NCBI GenBank assembly: GCA_964528605.1
Contig: CAZGSV010000003.1
Location: 19,478-83,477 of the forward strand
Source of the DNA: CAZGSV01 sp964528605
GTDB lineage: Bacteria > Armatimonadota > Zipacnadia > CAZGSV01
DNA: 64,000 nucleotides
Reading direction: 5' to 3'
Shown: positions 15,891 to 23,845 of the stretch, piece by piece
Layout of the letters: the number at the start of each line of letters is the position of its first letter
Numbering within the stretch: the first letter of the stretch is position 1
Translations under genes and position numbers: made by a program
Notes under the pieces: generated by a model
The model's database searches: none
What the model saw: the letters and a program-made list of their open reading frames with translations, nothing else
Told to the model about the DNA's origin: nothing

Positions 15891-17006
15891 AGCAGCCGGG
15901 AACAGGCGGTCGGTGCGCGGATTGGGCACGGGCACCGGCGCGCCGCCGCGGGCAATGGATTCCTGCGAGGCCATGTCGCAGAGAGTCATGTCCAGTGTCC
16001 TGAACACGTCTATCGGAGGGTCGGTGTCGTTGATGATGCTCCGGACGAACTCGTAGGCAACGAAGTAGTCGCCCCCACCGTGCCCGGCAGCCGCCGCTTT
16101 CTCGCTTAGGCTGCGCCACGGCTCGGGCATGAACTCGGCCTCGAAATCCCAGAGCGAGTGCCACTGGTTCTCGTCCTCGCCATGGAAATCCTCGACCCAT
16201 ACTTTGTGCTCATCGCCGAAGCCGCGCGCCGCTTCGTAGCAGCCCTTGGCGCCCTGAAGCAGATACCAGGTCATGTTGTGCGGACGCTTGGAGACGCTAT
16301 CGTGGCCGATGACTATGAGGTGGCCCTTCTCGGTCTGGCACAGCATCACCGTGGTGTCGTCCATCCGCCCTCGCTTCCAGCGGTGCATGCCCGAGCCCAT
16401 GCAGCACACTGTTCTGACTCTCTCCTGCATCCAGTTCAGGCAGGGCCCGAGGCTGTGAGTGCCGTAGGTAGAGCCGCGTTTCCGCGCGCGCAGGTCGCCG
16501 CGCCAGGTGAGCGATCCGTCCGGGTTGGCGTAGAGCGAGACGCAGTCGTGGAGGTAGGCGCCCTCGCAATAGTGCACCTCGCCGAAAAGCCCGGCCTCCA
16601 CCATCCCGCGGACCAACTGCTGCGCCTTACCGTAGACGTAGTTTTCCGCCATCATGTACTTGGCGCTGCTCGCGCGCACCGCGTCCAGCAATTGCTGGCA
16701 CTCCTCCAGATTCGTCGCGGCGTTGACCTCGCAGAGCACATGAATGCCCCGCTCCAGGGCCGCGACCGACTGCGGCACGTGCGCCGGCATAGGCGAGGCC
16801 ACCACGAGCGCGTCAATCCCGGACTCAAGCAGCGCCTCAAAATCGGTGAACTGGTGCTTGACCCCCAGGGCCGCGGCGCCACGCGCCAGGTTCTCGGGAT
16901 CGGGGTCCATCAGCGCCCAGTTGGTGACGCCTTCTAGGGAGCCGATGTGACCGAAGGAAGGGGCGCGCCGCGCGCCCGTAAAGCCGACCTTCAACTCGTG
17001 ACGCAT
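15885..17006 (-). CDS. Gfo/Idh/MocA-family oxidoreductase
   Basis: 373 residues from ATG at 17006. The N-terminal Rossmann domain starts KVGFTGARRAPSFGHIGSL. The usual GxGxxG is modified to GARRAPSFGH, so the dinucleotide site is atypical. Around residue 90, HVLCEVNAATNLEECQ is the family's E-K-P-like segment with Asn-Ala in place of Lys-Pro. The catalytic Lys of standard members therefore looks absent. Members oxidise or reduce sugars, inositols or sugar derivatives. It is the first gene of the transport operon, 171 bases before the binding protein, which points to processing of the imported sugar. Confidence 0.8.
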   Translation of the reverse strand: MRHELKVGFTGARRAPSFGHIGSLEGVTNWALMDPDPENLARGAAALGVKHQFTDFEALLESGIDALVVASPMPAHVPQSVAALERGIHVLCEVNAATNLEECQQLLDAVRASSAKYMMAENYVYGKAQQLVRGMVEAGLFGEVHYCEGAYLHDCVSLYANPDGSLTWRGDLRARKRGSTYGTHSLGPCLNWMQERVRTVCCMGSGMHRWKRGRMDDTTVMLCQTEKGHLIVIGHDSVSKRPHNMTWYLLQGAKGCYEAARGFGDEHKVWVEDFHGEDENQWHSLWDFEAEFMPEPWRSLSEKAAAAGHGGGDYFVAYEFVRSIINDTDPPIDVFRTLDMTLCDMASQESIARGGAPVPVPNPRTDRLFPAAP

Positions 17007-17034
17007 CGCCGGTCTCCCGCTCGAGCGGTCGCCG

Positions 17035-18000
17035 TCACTCTCCCGCCGCTCGGCGCAGCACGCCCCAGACGCCGTCCCAGTCATCGGCCCCCGGGCAGTT
17101 GCTCAGGTTGGTCTGCTGCGTGCCGTCAGCGCGCATCTTGTACTGTTCGATGTTGCCGTCGCGGTCACTCTCGAAGAGCAGCCAGCGGGCGTCCGGGCTC
17201 CAGGCCGGCCAGCTCTCCCACGCCGGATTGTTGCTCAGGTTCTTCAGGCCGGTGCCGTCGGTGTTCACCCCGTAGATCTCGTGGTTGCCGTCACGATCGG
17301 TGGCAAAGGCAATCTGATTGCCGCGCGGCGACCACGCAGGCCAGGAGTCCCAGGCCGCGTTGTTGGTCAGGTTCCGCGGCTGCGTGCCGTCGGCCCGCAT
17401 GATGTAGATCTCGGAGTTGCCGTCGCGGTCGGTGCGGAAGACTATCTGCCGCCCGTTGGGTGCAAACCAGGGGCGGTCGTCCTTAGCGGGATTGTTGGTG
17501 ATGTTGCGGAGGTTGGAGCCGTCGGCATTCATCAAGTAGATGTCGTCGTTGCCGGTGCGGTCGCTGACGAACGCAATCGTGCGTCCATCCGGCGACCAGG
17601 CGGGCTGGCAGTCGCTAGCGGGATCGAAGGTGAGTTGCCGCTGGTTGGAGCCATCGGCGTTCATGACCCAGATATCGCCGGCCGGCAGGTACTCCGAGGG
17701 CCCGGCGCTGGAGACGAACGCGATCTTCCTGCCGTCAGGCGACCAGAAGGGCTCCGCGTCGCTGGTGTCGGGGCGGTTGGTGATGTTGCGTTGACCGGTG
17801 CCGTCGGTGTTCATCAGGTAGACGTCCCAGTCGCCGGTGCGATTCGAAGCGAAGGCCACCAGGTCGCCGCGCACCGGCCCCGAGACGCCCATCACCGGCT
17901 CATCGGTGACCACCCCTCCTCCGCACCCCCAGACCGTGAGTGCTCCGAGCGCCAGCACAAGCCAAGCCAACGTGCGAGTGCAACTGCGCAGAACAGTCAT
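17035..18000 (-). CDS. TolB-like beta-propeller lipoprotein (PD40 repeats), copy 1
   Basis: 321 residues from ATG at 18000, preceded by a GGGGGAG ribosome site. A hydrophobic N-terminus ends in a lipobox (TVWGC), so the mature protein is probably a surface or periplasmic lipoprotein. Six to seven WD40-like PD40 repeats follow; the WSPDG unit is seen in several copies, with spacing typical of a TolB-type propeller. A role in Tol-Pal is unlikely, because no tol genes are nearby and the TolB N-terminal domain is missing. It was probably duplicated from or into the gene upstream (18229-19143), which has the same layout. Confidence 0.82.
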   Translation of the reverse strand: MTVLRSCTRTLAWLVLALGALTVWGCGGGVVTDEPVMGVSGPVRGDLVAFASNRTGDWDVYLMNTDGTGQRNITNRPDTSDAEPFWSPDGRKIAFVSSAGPSEYLPAGDIWVMNADGSNQRQLTFDPASDCQPAWSPDGRTIAFVSDRTGNDDIYLMNADGSNLRNITNNPAKDDRPWFAPNGRQIVFRTDRDGNSEIYIMRADGTQPRNLTNNAAWDSWPAWSPRGNQIAFATDRDGNHEIYGVNTDGTGLKNLSNNPAWESWPAWSPDARWLLFESDRDGNIEQYKMRADGTQQTNLSNCPGADDWDGVWGVLRRAAGE

Positions 18001-18079
18001 CCTCGACTCCCCCATCCTGAAGTTTGGCATGGATTCTAGCCGTCGGAGCCGGACGGCGCAATGACGGCGTACCTGCCCC

Positions 18080-18124
18080 GTAGGGGACGGCCGCCTGGTT
18101 TACCAGCCGAAGGAGGGCCGTCCC
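18080..18124. repeat. GTAGGGG palindromic element with inner hairpin
   Basis: GGGACGGCC (18084-18092) pairs with GGCCGTCCC (18116-18124). Inside, CTGG and CCAG make a second short stem. The outer stem is identical to that of the element at 63636-63657. Confidence 0.6.
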
Positions 18125-18156
18125 GTGTGCGCGAATCTGCCGGCCACGCGGCACGA

Positions 18157-18183
18157 GGGCGGGCACGGTGGCCCGCCCCTACG
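18157..18183. repeat. Palindromic element, CCTACG flank
   Basis: GGGCGGGC (18157-18164) pairs with GCCCGCCC (18171-18178) around ACGGTG, followed by CTACG. Confidence 0.6.
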
Positions 18184-18228
18184 CAAGACAAGCACCGGTA
18201 GGAGCCCGGCTCAGACGGGTCGCGAGGG

Positions 18229-19143
18229 CTACGGCGGCCCCATAATGCCATCCCAATCGGTCGCCGCCGGGTAATTGCTCAGATTGGTCGGCTCGCTCCC
18301 GTCAGGACGCATCTTGTACTGTTCGATGTCCCCGTCCCGGTCGCTTTCGAAGAGAATCCACTGCCCGTCGGGGCTCCACTCGGGCCAGGTCTCGTTCGCC
18401 GGATTGACGGTCAGCCTCGTTAGGCCGCTGCCGTCCCGGCTCATCACGTATATCTCCTTCATGTCCCCCGGCCCATCCCGGTTCGTGGCAAAGGCGATCT
18501 GCTGTCCATTGGGGGACCACGAGGGCCAGCCGTCCCAGGCCGGATTCTTGGTCAGGTTGCGCAGGTCGGTGCCGTTCGCGCGCATCAGATAGACCTCGGA
18601 GTTGCCGTCGCGCCAACTGCGAAAGGCGATCTCGCTGCCATCAGGTGCGAAGCGCGGATGGGTGTCCGCCGTCGGATCGTCAATGATCTTCCGGAGGTTG
18701 GAGCCGTCCGGGTTCACCATCCATATGCCCCCGCTGCCTCCCTTGTTGGAGGAGAACGCGATGGTGCTGCCGTCGGGGGACCACGCCGGCTGGCCAGCCT
18801 CGGCCGCATCGTAGATGACCTGGCGCTGGTTCGATCCGTCCGCGTTCATCACGCAGATCACCGCGACGTAAGGTTCTACGCGGCTGCCGGACACGAAGGC
18901 GATCTGCCGGCCGTCTGGAGACCAGAAGGGCTCGTCCTCATCGCTGTACGGCCGGTTGGTGAGGTTGCGCTGCCCGGAGCCGTCGGCATTCATCACGAAG
19001 ATCTCCCAGTCGCCGGTGCGGTCGGATGAGAACGCGATCAACGGCCCTCCGCCCGCGCTGGTCCCGCACCCGCACATGACTCCCACTGCCATCAACGCCG
19101 CCGCCAGCCCCACACCCAACAGCACGCTCCGATAGCCCTGCAT
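18229..19143 (-). CDS. TolB-like beta-propeller lipoprotein (PD40 repeats), copy 2
   Basis: 304 residues from ATG at 19143, chosen because AAGGAGGGG stands about seven bases upstream on the coding strand. The signal peptide ends in a lipobox-like CGC near residue 28. PD40 repeats fill the rest (FWSPDGRQIAFVS, AWSPDGSTIAFSS and similar). It closely parallels the downstream paralogue 17035-18000 in length, order of repeats and ending, which points to tandem duplication. It probably binds a ligand or partner outside the cytoplasm. No catalytic motif is visible. Confidence 0.82.
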   Translation of the reverse strand: MQGYRSVLLGVGLAAALMAVGVMCGCGTSAGGGPLIAFSSDRTGDWEIFVMNADGSGQRNLTNRPYSDEDEPFWSPDGRQIAFVSGSRVEPYVAVICVMNADGSNQRQVIYDAAEAGQPAWSPDGSTIAFSSNKGGSGGIWMVNPDGSNLRKIIDDPTADTHPRFAPDGSEIAFRSWRDGNSEVYLMRANGTDLRNLTKNPAWDGWPSWSPNGQQIAFATNRDGPGDMKEIYVMSRDGSGLTRLTVNPANETWPEWSPDGQWILFESDRDGDIEQYKMRPDGSEPTNLSNYPAATDWDGIMGPP

Positions 19144-19307
19144 CTTTGACCCCTCCTTAGCCGGGTTCCGGGGCCTATTGTACTCGGGGCGGTCAACCCG
19201 TGCGAGCCGTAGCGCCAACCCCCCGCTTGCCCGCCTCAGGAGGGTGGTTGCCCTCCTGGCGACCGGCTTGCCTAGCGACTCTTCCCGGCGGCAGCGCGCT
19301 GGCGGCG

Positions 19308-19332
19308 GAAAATGGTTCCTGTCCCTATTTCC
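19308..19332. repeat. GGGACAG-type repeat overlapping a stop codon
   Basis: GGAAA and TTTCC arms flank an ATGGTTCCTGTCCCTA core that resembles the 18-base arms at 63614 and 63688. The GNAT gene stop (19325-19327) lies within it. Confidence 0.4.
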
Positions 19333-19855
19333 CGCCGAGGGTTCTGCGCACGGTGTCCCACCGCTCCTCGCCGGCGCCCTCCACGTAGGAAGGCTGGAAG
19401 CCCATCTTCAGGTACATCCTGACCGCCGGCAGGCGAAAGTCGTCCGTGCGCAGGTACACTTCCTTGCACCCGTGCTCGGCGGAGTAATGCATCACCGCGA
19501 GCGAGCACACCTTCGCCAGCCCCTTGCCCTGGTGCTCCGGTTTGGTGGCCACCATGTGCAGTTGGATGACCTCGCGGCTACTGGGATCGTCGAGAAAGGC
19601 GCAGGCAGTGGAGACGGGCGTGCCGTCCCAAGTGGCGAAGAACATCGCCTCGCGGATGAAGCGAGGCGACTCCGTGATGTCTCTCCGGACCTTCTCCGCC
19701 GTCCAGGATCCCATTTGCCCCGTGCTGTTCATGATGTCGGCCCAGTGCTGCTCGTCGCCTTGCCGATAGGTGCGCAGTTCGTAGCCTGCCGGGGCTTCGA
19801 CCGGCGGCAGACGGGCGAAATTGGTCATAGCCATTCTCAACTGTGGCTGGGGCAT
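19325..19855 (-). CDS. GNAT-family N-acetyltransferase
   Basis: 176 residues, single GNAT domain. The acetyl-CoA pyrophosphate loop is PEHQGKGLAK near 123 (Q/R-x-x-G-x-G/A), after a beta-4 strand LHMVATKP. The C-terminal MYLKMGFQPSY is the typical last strand. Two other in-frame ATGs (19834 and 19828) are possible starts. The acceptor substrate cannot be predicted. The end of the gene overlaps a GGGACAG-type repeat, which supplies the stop codon. Confidence 0.85.
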   Translation of the reverse strand: MPQPQLRMAMTNFARLPPVEAPAGYELRTYRQGDEQHWADIMNSTGQMGSWTAEKVRRDITESPRFIREAMFFATWDGTPVSTACAFLDDPSSREVIQLHMVATKPEHQGKGLAKVCSLAVMHYSAEHGCKEVYLRTDDFRLPAVRMYLKMGFQPSYVEGAGEERWDTVRRTLGGK

Positions 19856-20046
19856 GCGGTTGCCTCGCTCGCGATTGGTGGGCGCATCTTAGCGGCGCCG
19901 CGCCGCTTAGTCCACGGCACAACCTCGACGCCTGCTGCCTGCATCTTCGTCAGGAGCGCCGCTAATCCCCTCGTCCAGCTCCACACCCAGACCTCCTCTT
20001 CGTTACCCGCGGTCTGGACGACGAGCCGGATGGGCACCAAGGGCAC
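19837..20046 (-). CDS. Possible small protein of unknown function
   Basis: 69 codons from GTG, overlapping the start of the GNAT gene. The middle part (VWVWSWTRGLAALLTKM, then GVEVVPW) looks protein-like, but I know no family and see no convincing ribosome site. It is the only candidate in the 249 bases between the GNAT and DUF72 genes. It may be spurious or the remnant of a longer gene. Confidence 0.25.
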   Translation of the reverse strand: MPLVPIRLVVQTAGNEEEVWVWSWTRGLAALLTKMQAAGVEVVPWTKRRGAAKMRPPIASEATACPSHS

Positions 20047-20104
20047 AGCCAGTGGCCAAGCCGATTCCCACTCTGCCGCACGCCGGCGGCGGCACGCCTA
20101 TCGC

Positions 20105-20842
20105 TCAGCGCGCCGGCAACCCGCGTGCCTTGAGGATTTCCCTCAGCGAGACCGCGTCCCGCACCGCGTGACCTCCGATGTCGTTGTTGAAGTAGCAGTA
20201 GGCGTCCACGCCGGGCGCCAGCTCCGCCTCCATCTTGTCTCCCCAGGCCGAGAGTTCCTCTTGCGTGTAGTGGTCGGCGTAGCGCGCTTCGGCCCCGTGA
20301 AAGCGCACATAGATGAAGGGCGCAGTCCGCACCAAGACCGCCGGGAACTTCGGCAGGGTTATCGCGCAAAAGGCGACCTTATGCCCGCGCAGTAGTTCAA
20401 ACACGGGGGCCTCCAGCCACGACTTGTGCCGGAACTCCACCGCGTGCCGGTAGCCTTGGGGCAGCGCTTCCAGAAAGCGCGCGAGCCGATCGTCGTCTCG
20501 CTGCATGCTAGGGGGCAACTGCCAGAGCACCGCGCCCAGTCGCTCGCGCATGGGCTCGATGCGCTCGAAGAAGAAACGGAGGCGGTCCTGCGGCTCCTGC
20601 AAGCGCTGGCTGTGGGTGATGAGGCGGCTGCCCTTGACGGAGAAGACGAAGTCGGCGGGCGCCTTCTCCAGCCACCCCTTCACCATGCTTTCGCCGGGAA
20701 CGCGGTAGAAGGTGGCGTTGATCTCGACGGTGGAGTAGCGCTCGGCGTAGTAGGCGAAAAAGCCCGCCTTCTTGAGGTCTTCGGGGTAGAGATGTCCCCG
20801 CCAATGATGGTAGAACCAGCCGGCAGTGCCGACCCAGTTCAT
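20105..20842 (-). CDS. DUF72 (YecE-like) family protein
   Basis: 245 residues from ATG at 20842, where the conserved domain begins (NWVGTAGWFYHHWRGHLYP). The region upstream in the same frame is not conserved-looking. The family has a TIM-barrel fold. Seen here are the conserved TVEINATFYRVP near 45, the ITHSQRL region near 75, the FRHKSW segment near 130 and the C-terminal YVRFHG and CYFNNDIGGHA strands. Length and motif order fit complete members. The function of YecE-type proteins is unsettled; links to nucleic-acid or cofactor metabolism have been proposed without proof. No operon partners are evident. Confidence 0.9.
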   Translation of the reverse strand: MNWVGTAGWFYHHWRGHLYPEDLKKAGFFAYYAERYSTVEINATFYRVPGESMVKGWLEKAPADFVFSVKGSRLITHSQRLQEPQDRLRFFFERIEPMRERLGAVLWQLPPSMQRDDDRLARFLEALPQGYRHAVEFRHKSWLEAPVFELLRGHKVAFCAITLPKFPAVLVRTAPFIYVRFHGAEARYADHYTQEELSAWGDKMEAELAPGVDAYCYFNNDIGGHAVRDAVSLREILKARGLPAR

Positions 20843-21023
20843 CGGCACCAGTCTACCACGCACGCGTTCGCTGCGGGCTACGAGCGCTCTGCCGCGCCAG
20901 GCCCGCGGGAGAGCCATAGGCTGCGGCGTCTGGCCTCCTGCCGGGCTTCCTTTCGGCGCCCAGGTGCGTTTCCGCGCGGCGCCGTGTATTCTCTTTGGCC
21001 TACACCGATGATAGGAAAGGCGG

Positions 21024-21902
21024 GTGCGCCTAATGCCTGATCAGTTCTCCGGAGAGAACTTGGACCAAGTCGAGGGGGAGCCGGGGCGCGCGCCCCGCGC
21101 GTTCACCTGGCGGGGCAAACGCTGCGCGGTCGCGGAGGTGCTGCAAAGCCGCTATACCTACGGCACCGGGCGCGCCACCGCAGGCCGCGTCTGGCTGCCG
21201 CGCGGGCGGCAGGCGTACTACTGCCTGCGCACAGAGGAGGGCGATTACTTTGAGTTGTGCGCCGAGAGAAGCGGGGACGTGGAGGAGTGGTTCGTCTACC
21301 GCCTGCTGTCGGCGCCTCCACCGCCTGAGGAGCCCAGTATGGAGGCGAGGCGGGAGATGGTCGGCGTGGGCCGGCCCAAGCCGACGCTTCCTCCACCCCA
21401 TCGCATCATCGCTTACCAGCCCTCTCTTCGCCCCTGGCGCGATTTGCTCCTGAGACTGAGCCTCGACCAGCCCGCCTCGCTACTGCCGCACGCTGAACCC
21501 CGTATCGCTCTCGGAGCGGAGTACGGCCGGCTCATGGTCGGCCTCATCGAGGCAGGTGAGCCGCTGCTGGGAGGAGCGCCGGGCTCGGCGGAGGTGCACT
21601 GCCTGTGCGTGCTGCCTGCTTTCCGCCGTCTGGGAATGGGCACCGCGCTGCTCAAGGAAGTGCAAGCCTGGGCGGCGCGCAGCGGCTACCAGCGCCTGGA
21701 GGCCGCCGCGCCCGTGAGCGACGAGAGCGGAGCCTCGGACGGCCTGCTCCGGTCGAACCGCATGCCCTATCACCGCACCGTGCTGGTGGTGCGCAAAGGG
21801 GAAGCCGTCGAGGTGGTAGCCCCGGCGCAGTACTGGGCCCAATGGCCTGCGCAAGACCACGTCCTGCTCACCGTGTTCGCCATTCACGCCATGGGACTTT
21901 GA
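21024..21902 (+). CDS. DUF6504-like domain fused to a GNAT acetyltransferase
   Basis: 292 residues; ATG at 21024 or 21033. Residues about 25-100 (FTWRGKRCAVAEVLQ ... YFELCAERSGDVEEWFVYRLL) match the small DUF6504 beta domain often found alone in Actinobacteria and Chloroflexi. Residues about 130-270 are a GNAT fold with CVLPAFRRLGMGTALL as the acetyl-CoA loop. The linker (105-135) is Pro-rich. The acceptor is unknown. The gene lies directly upstream of the dnaA promoter on the same strand. Confidence 0.7.
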   Translation: MRLMPDQFSGENLDQVEGEPGRAPRAFTWRGKRCAVAEVLQSRYTYGTGRATAGRVWLPRGRQAYYCLRTEEGDYFELCAERSGDVEEWFVYRLLSAPPPPEEPSMEARREMVGVGRPKPTLPPPHRIIAYQPSLRPWRDLLLRLSLDQPASLLPHAEPRIALGAEYGRLMVGLIEAGEPLLGGAPGSAEVHCLCVLPAFRRLGMGTALLKEVQAWAARSGYQRLEAAAPVSDESGASDGLLRSNRMPYHRTVLVVRKGEAVEVVAPAQYWAQWPAQDHVLLTVFAIHAMGL

Positions 21903-21964
21903 GCCGCGCGCCGACTGCCCTTCGTGCTGCACGAAGAGCAGGGCAACAAACTTCAGATTCCATC

Positions 21965-21992
21965 TTGACGACCCACAGTGCGGTGCTATAAT
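21965..21992 (+). promoter_or_regulatory. Sigma-70-type promoter for dnaA
   Basis: TTGACG at 21965-21970 and TATAAT at 21987-21992 with a 16-base spacer. TGC before the -10 also makes it an extended -10 promoter. The transcript would start near 22000 and carry a leader of about 270 bases that includes the DnaA boxes at 22171-22202. Confidence 0.75.
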
Positions 21993-22170
21993 GCTCGCGC
22001 TCTGGCGGTCGCGAGGGATGCTGGAGGAGGGTCTAGGGAAGTGATGTGTGGTCACCGGGGTGGTGCGCCGACAGGCGAGAGTGCGGCTGCGTGAGCCAGA
22101 AGTCCTGTATGGGGGAACGTGCGAGGAGCGGAGGCGCTGAGGGTTCAGCGGGGGCGGGGACAGTCGCTTG
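21993..22170 (+). other. G-rich dnaA leader, function unknown
   Basis: This part of the 366-base gap between 21903 and dnaA is G-rich and could fold. I tested it by eye against RNase P, SRP and common riboswitch cores and found no match. Open frames here look random. Confidence 0.35.
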
Positions 22171-22202
22171 TTATCAACATCTGTGCATAACGCTGTGGAT
22201 AT
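22171..22202. other. Cluster of three DnaA boxes upstream of dnaA
   Basis: TTATCAACA (22171-22179, one mismatch to TTATNCACA), TGTGCATAA (22182-22190, perfect on the minus strand) and TGTGGATAT (22194-22202, minus strand, one mismatch). The box starts are 11 and 12 bases apart, about one helical turn. Expected roles are origin function and/or autoregulation of dnaA by DnaA-ATP. Confidence 0.75.
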
Positions 22203-22268
22203 GTTCGTCGCTCTCGCGAGTTGGTGCCCGGAGCAACATATTGTCTGCAATCGAGGAGCGGCATTTGC

Positions 22269-23633
22269 GTGAGCGCCTCGCATAGCGAGATCGCCGACAT
22301 CTGGGGTGAGGTCCTCGCCGACCTGCATACTCAGACCCCACGCGCCAGCGTGGAAACCTGGCTCAAGAACATCGTGCCCCTCTCCATGGACGGCGACGAG
22401 GTGGTGCTCGGCGTCCCCTCGGAGTTCGCCCGTGATTGGCTGGAGCGCGGCTATAGCGAGGTAGTCGAGGAGGCCGTGGGCGGAGTGCTGGGCAGAGAGG
22501 TGCGCGTGCGCTTCACCGTGCACCCAGCGGCGCAGACGCCCGAGCCGGCGCCCCAGGCCGTGGCCGCGCCCGGTGAAGAGGGCGAGCCCGCCCTGGGCTT
22601 CTATTCCATCCCCCTCAACCGCAAGTACACCTTTGAGAACTTCGTGGTTGGTGACTCCAACCGCTTCGCGCAAGCGGCCGGCCTGGCCGTGGCAACCAAT
22701 CCCGGTCGCAAGTACAACCCTCTCTTCGTCCACGGCGGCGTCGGCCTGGGCAAGACGCACCTGATGCAGGCCATCGGCCACTACGTGCGCGAAAGACAGT
22801 CGAACAGCCAAGTGGTCTATGTTCCGGGGGAAACGTTCGTTTACCACGTGGTTTCCTCCATCCGGGAGAACAAGACTGACCTCTTCCGCAAGAAATACCG
22901 CTCGGTGGACATCTGGCTCGTGGACGACGTGCAGTTCATCGCCGCCAAGGAGCGCACCGAGGCCGAGTTCTTCCACACCTTCAACGCGCTCTACGAGACC
23001 CACAAGCAGATAGTCATCACCAGCGATTGCCCCCCCCGGGACCTGCAACTGATCAACGATCGCCTGCGCTCGCGCTTCGAGTGGGGCCTGATCGTGGACG
23101 TCGGCGCGCCTGACCTGGAAACCCGCGTGGCCATCCTGCAGAAGAAACTGGAGCCGCAGGGCACGCCCCTGCCCTACGAAGTGCTCCACTACATCGCCAC
23201 TCTAATCCCCTCGAACATCCGCGTTCTCGAGGGCGCGCTGCTCAAGGTGTTGGCGGTCGCCTCCTTGCTCGATCGCCCGGTCACACTCGAGGACACCCAA
23301 GAGGCGCTGAAGGACTACACCCAAGCCGGGGCCCCGTTCCGCATCACCCTGGAGCGGGTCATGCAGGCCGTGTGCGAGCACTTCGGCGTCTCCCTGGACG
23401 AGGTGCAGAGCAGAATCCGCAGCAAGAATCTGGTGGTGCCCCGGCAGATAGCCATGTACATCTGCCGCGAGATGACGGACCACTCCCTACCGGACATCGG
23501 CCGCTACTTCAAGCGGGACCACTCGACGGTCATCCATGGCCACGGCAAAGTGCGCGACCTGCTCGACGAAGACCCCGTCTTCGCTAAGATGATCGAAGAA
23601 CTGATGGAGAGGATTCAACACGGGCACCCCTAG
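22269..23633 (+). CDS. dnaA: Chromosomal replication initiator DnaA
   Basis: 454 residues from GTG at 22269, with AGGAG at 22254-22258. The frame is open from a TTG at 22221, but the conserved domain I begins at IADIWGEVLADL. Domain I spans about 5-85. A short linker precedes the AAA+ domain: Walker A GGVGLGKTHL near 155, Walker B LVDDVQFI near 217. The C-terminal domain IV carries the DnaA signature with LPDIGRYFKRDHSTV near 425. The protein binds the DnaA boxes, opens the origin and recruits the helicase with the help of DciA, encoded two genes downstream. Length is normal. The gene is surrounded by DnaA boxes on both sides. Confidence 0.98.
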   Translation: MSASHSEIADIWGEVLADLHTQTPRASVETWLKNIVPLSMDGDEVVLGVPSEFARDWLERGYSEVVEEAVGGVLGREVRVRFTVHPAAQTPEPAPQAVAAPGEEGEPALGFYSIPLNRKYTFENFVVGDSNRFAQAAGLAVATNPGRKYNPLFVHGGVGLGKTHLMQAIGHYVRERQSNSQVVYVPGETFVYHVVSSIRENKTDLFRKKYRSVDIWLVDDVQFIAAKERTEAEFFHTFNALYETHKQIVITSDCPPRDLQLINDRLRSRFEWGLIVDVGAPDLETRVAILQKKLEPQGTPLPYEVLHYIATLIPSNIRVLEGALLKVLAVASLLDRPVTLEDTQEALKDYTQAGAPFRITLERVMQAVCEHFGVSLDEVQSRIRSKNLVVPRQIAMYICREMTDHSLPDIGRYFKRDHSTVIHGHGKVRDLLDEDPVFAKMIEELMERIQHGHP

Positions 23634-23845
23634 ATCCTGTGGGCATGCTGTGCACACCTGTGCCCCTGCCCTACTCGTGCCTTGCTGTTGACAAGCACCC
23701 GCGCTTTCCCACACCCTTATGCACACCTAAGAGTGGCGTCGCCTGGGGACGCACTGCGCTTCATCAACGCCGTGCACACCCTTATTACTCTTAGTGATCT
23801 TTTGTACATAAGTTACAGAGGTACTAATAAGAGGAGGGTGGCAGG
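23634..23845. other. Probable origin of replication segment (dnaA-dnaN interval)
   Basis: A 212-base gap with a perfect DnaA box TTATGCACA (23717-23725), a near box TGTACATAA (23803-23811, minus strand, one mismatch) and several TGTGCACA-like half matches. The right part, about 23780-23835, is clearly AT-rich for this genome and is a candidate unwinding element. The dnaN ribosome site GAGGAGGG is at its right end. Confidence 0.7.

Noticed and set aside
13821..16109. Long plus-strand open frame opposite the ABC transporter genes
   Set aside because: Same reason: antisense shadow of the binding protein and permease; no ribosome site or domain.
21993..22170. Known structured RNA (RNase P, SRP RNA, cobalamin or c-di-AMP riboswitch) in the dnaA leader
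   Set aside because: None of the conserved cores of these RNAs can be found by eye.
22046..22285. 79-codon frame between the promoter and dnaA
   Set aside because: Composition is random-like, it overlaps the DnaA boxes and the dnaA start in another frame, and it has no ribosome site.
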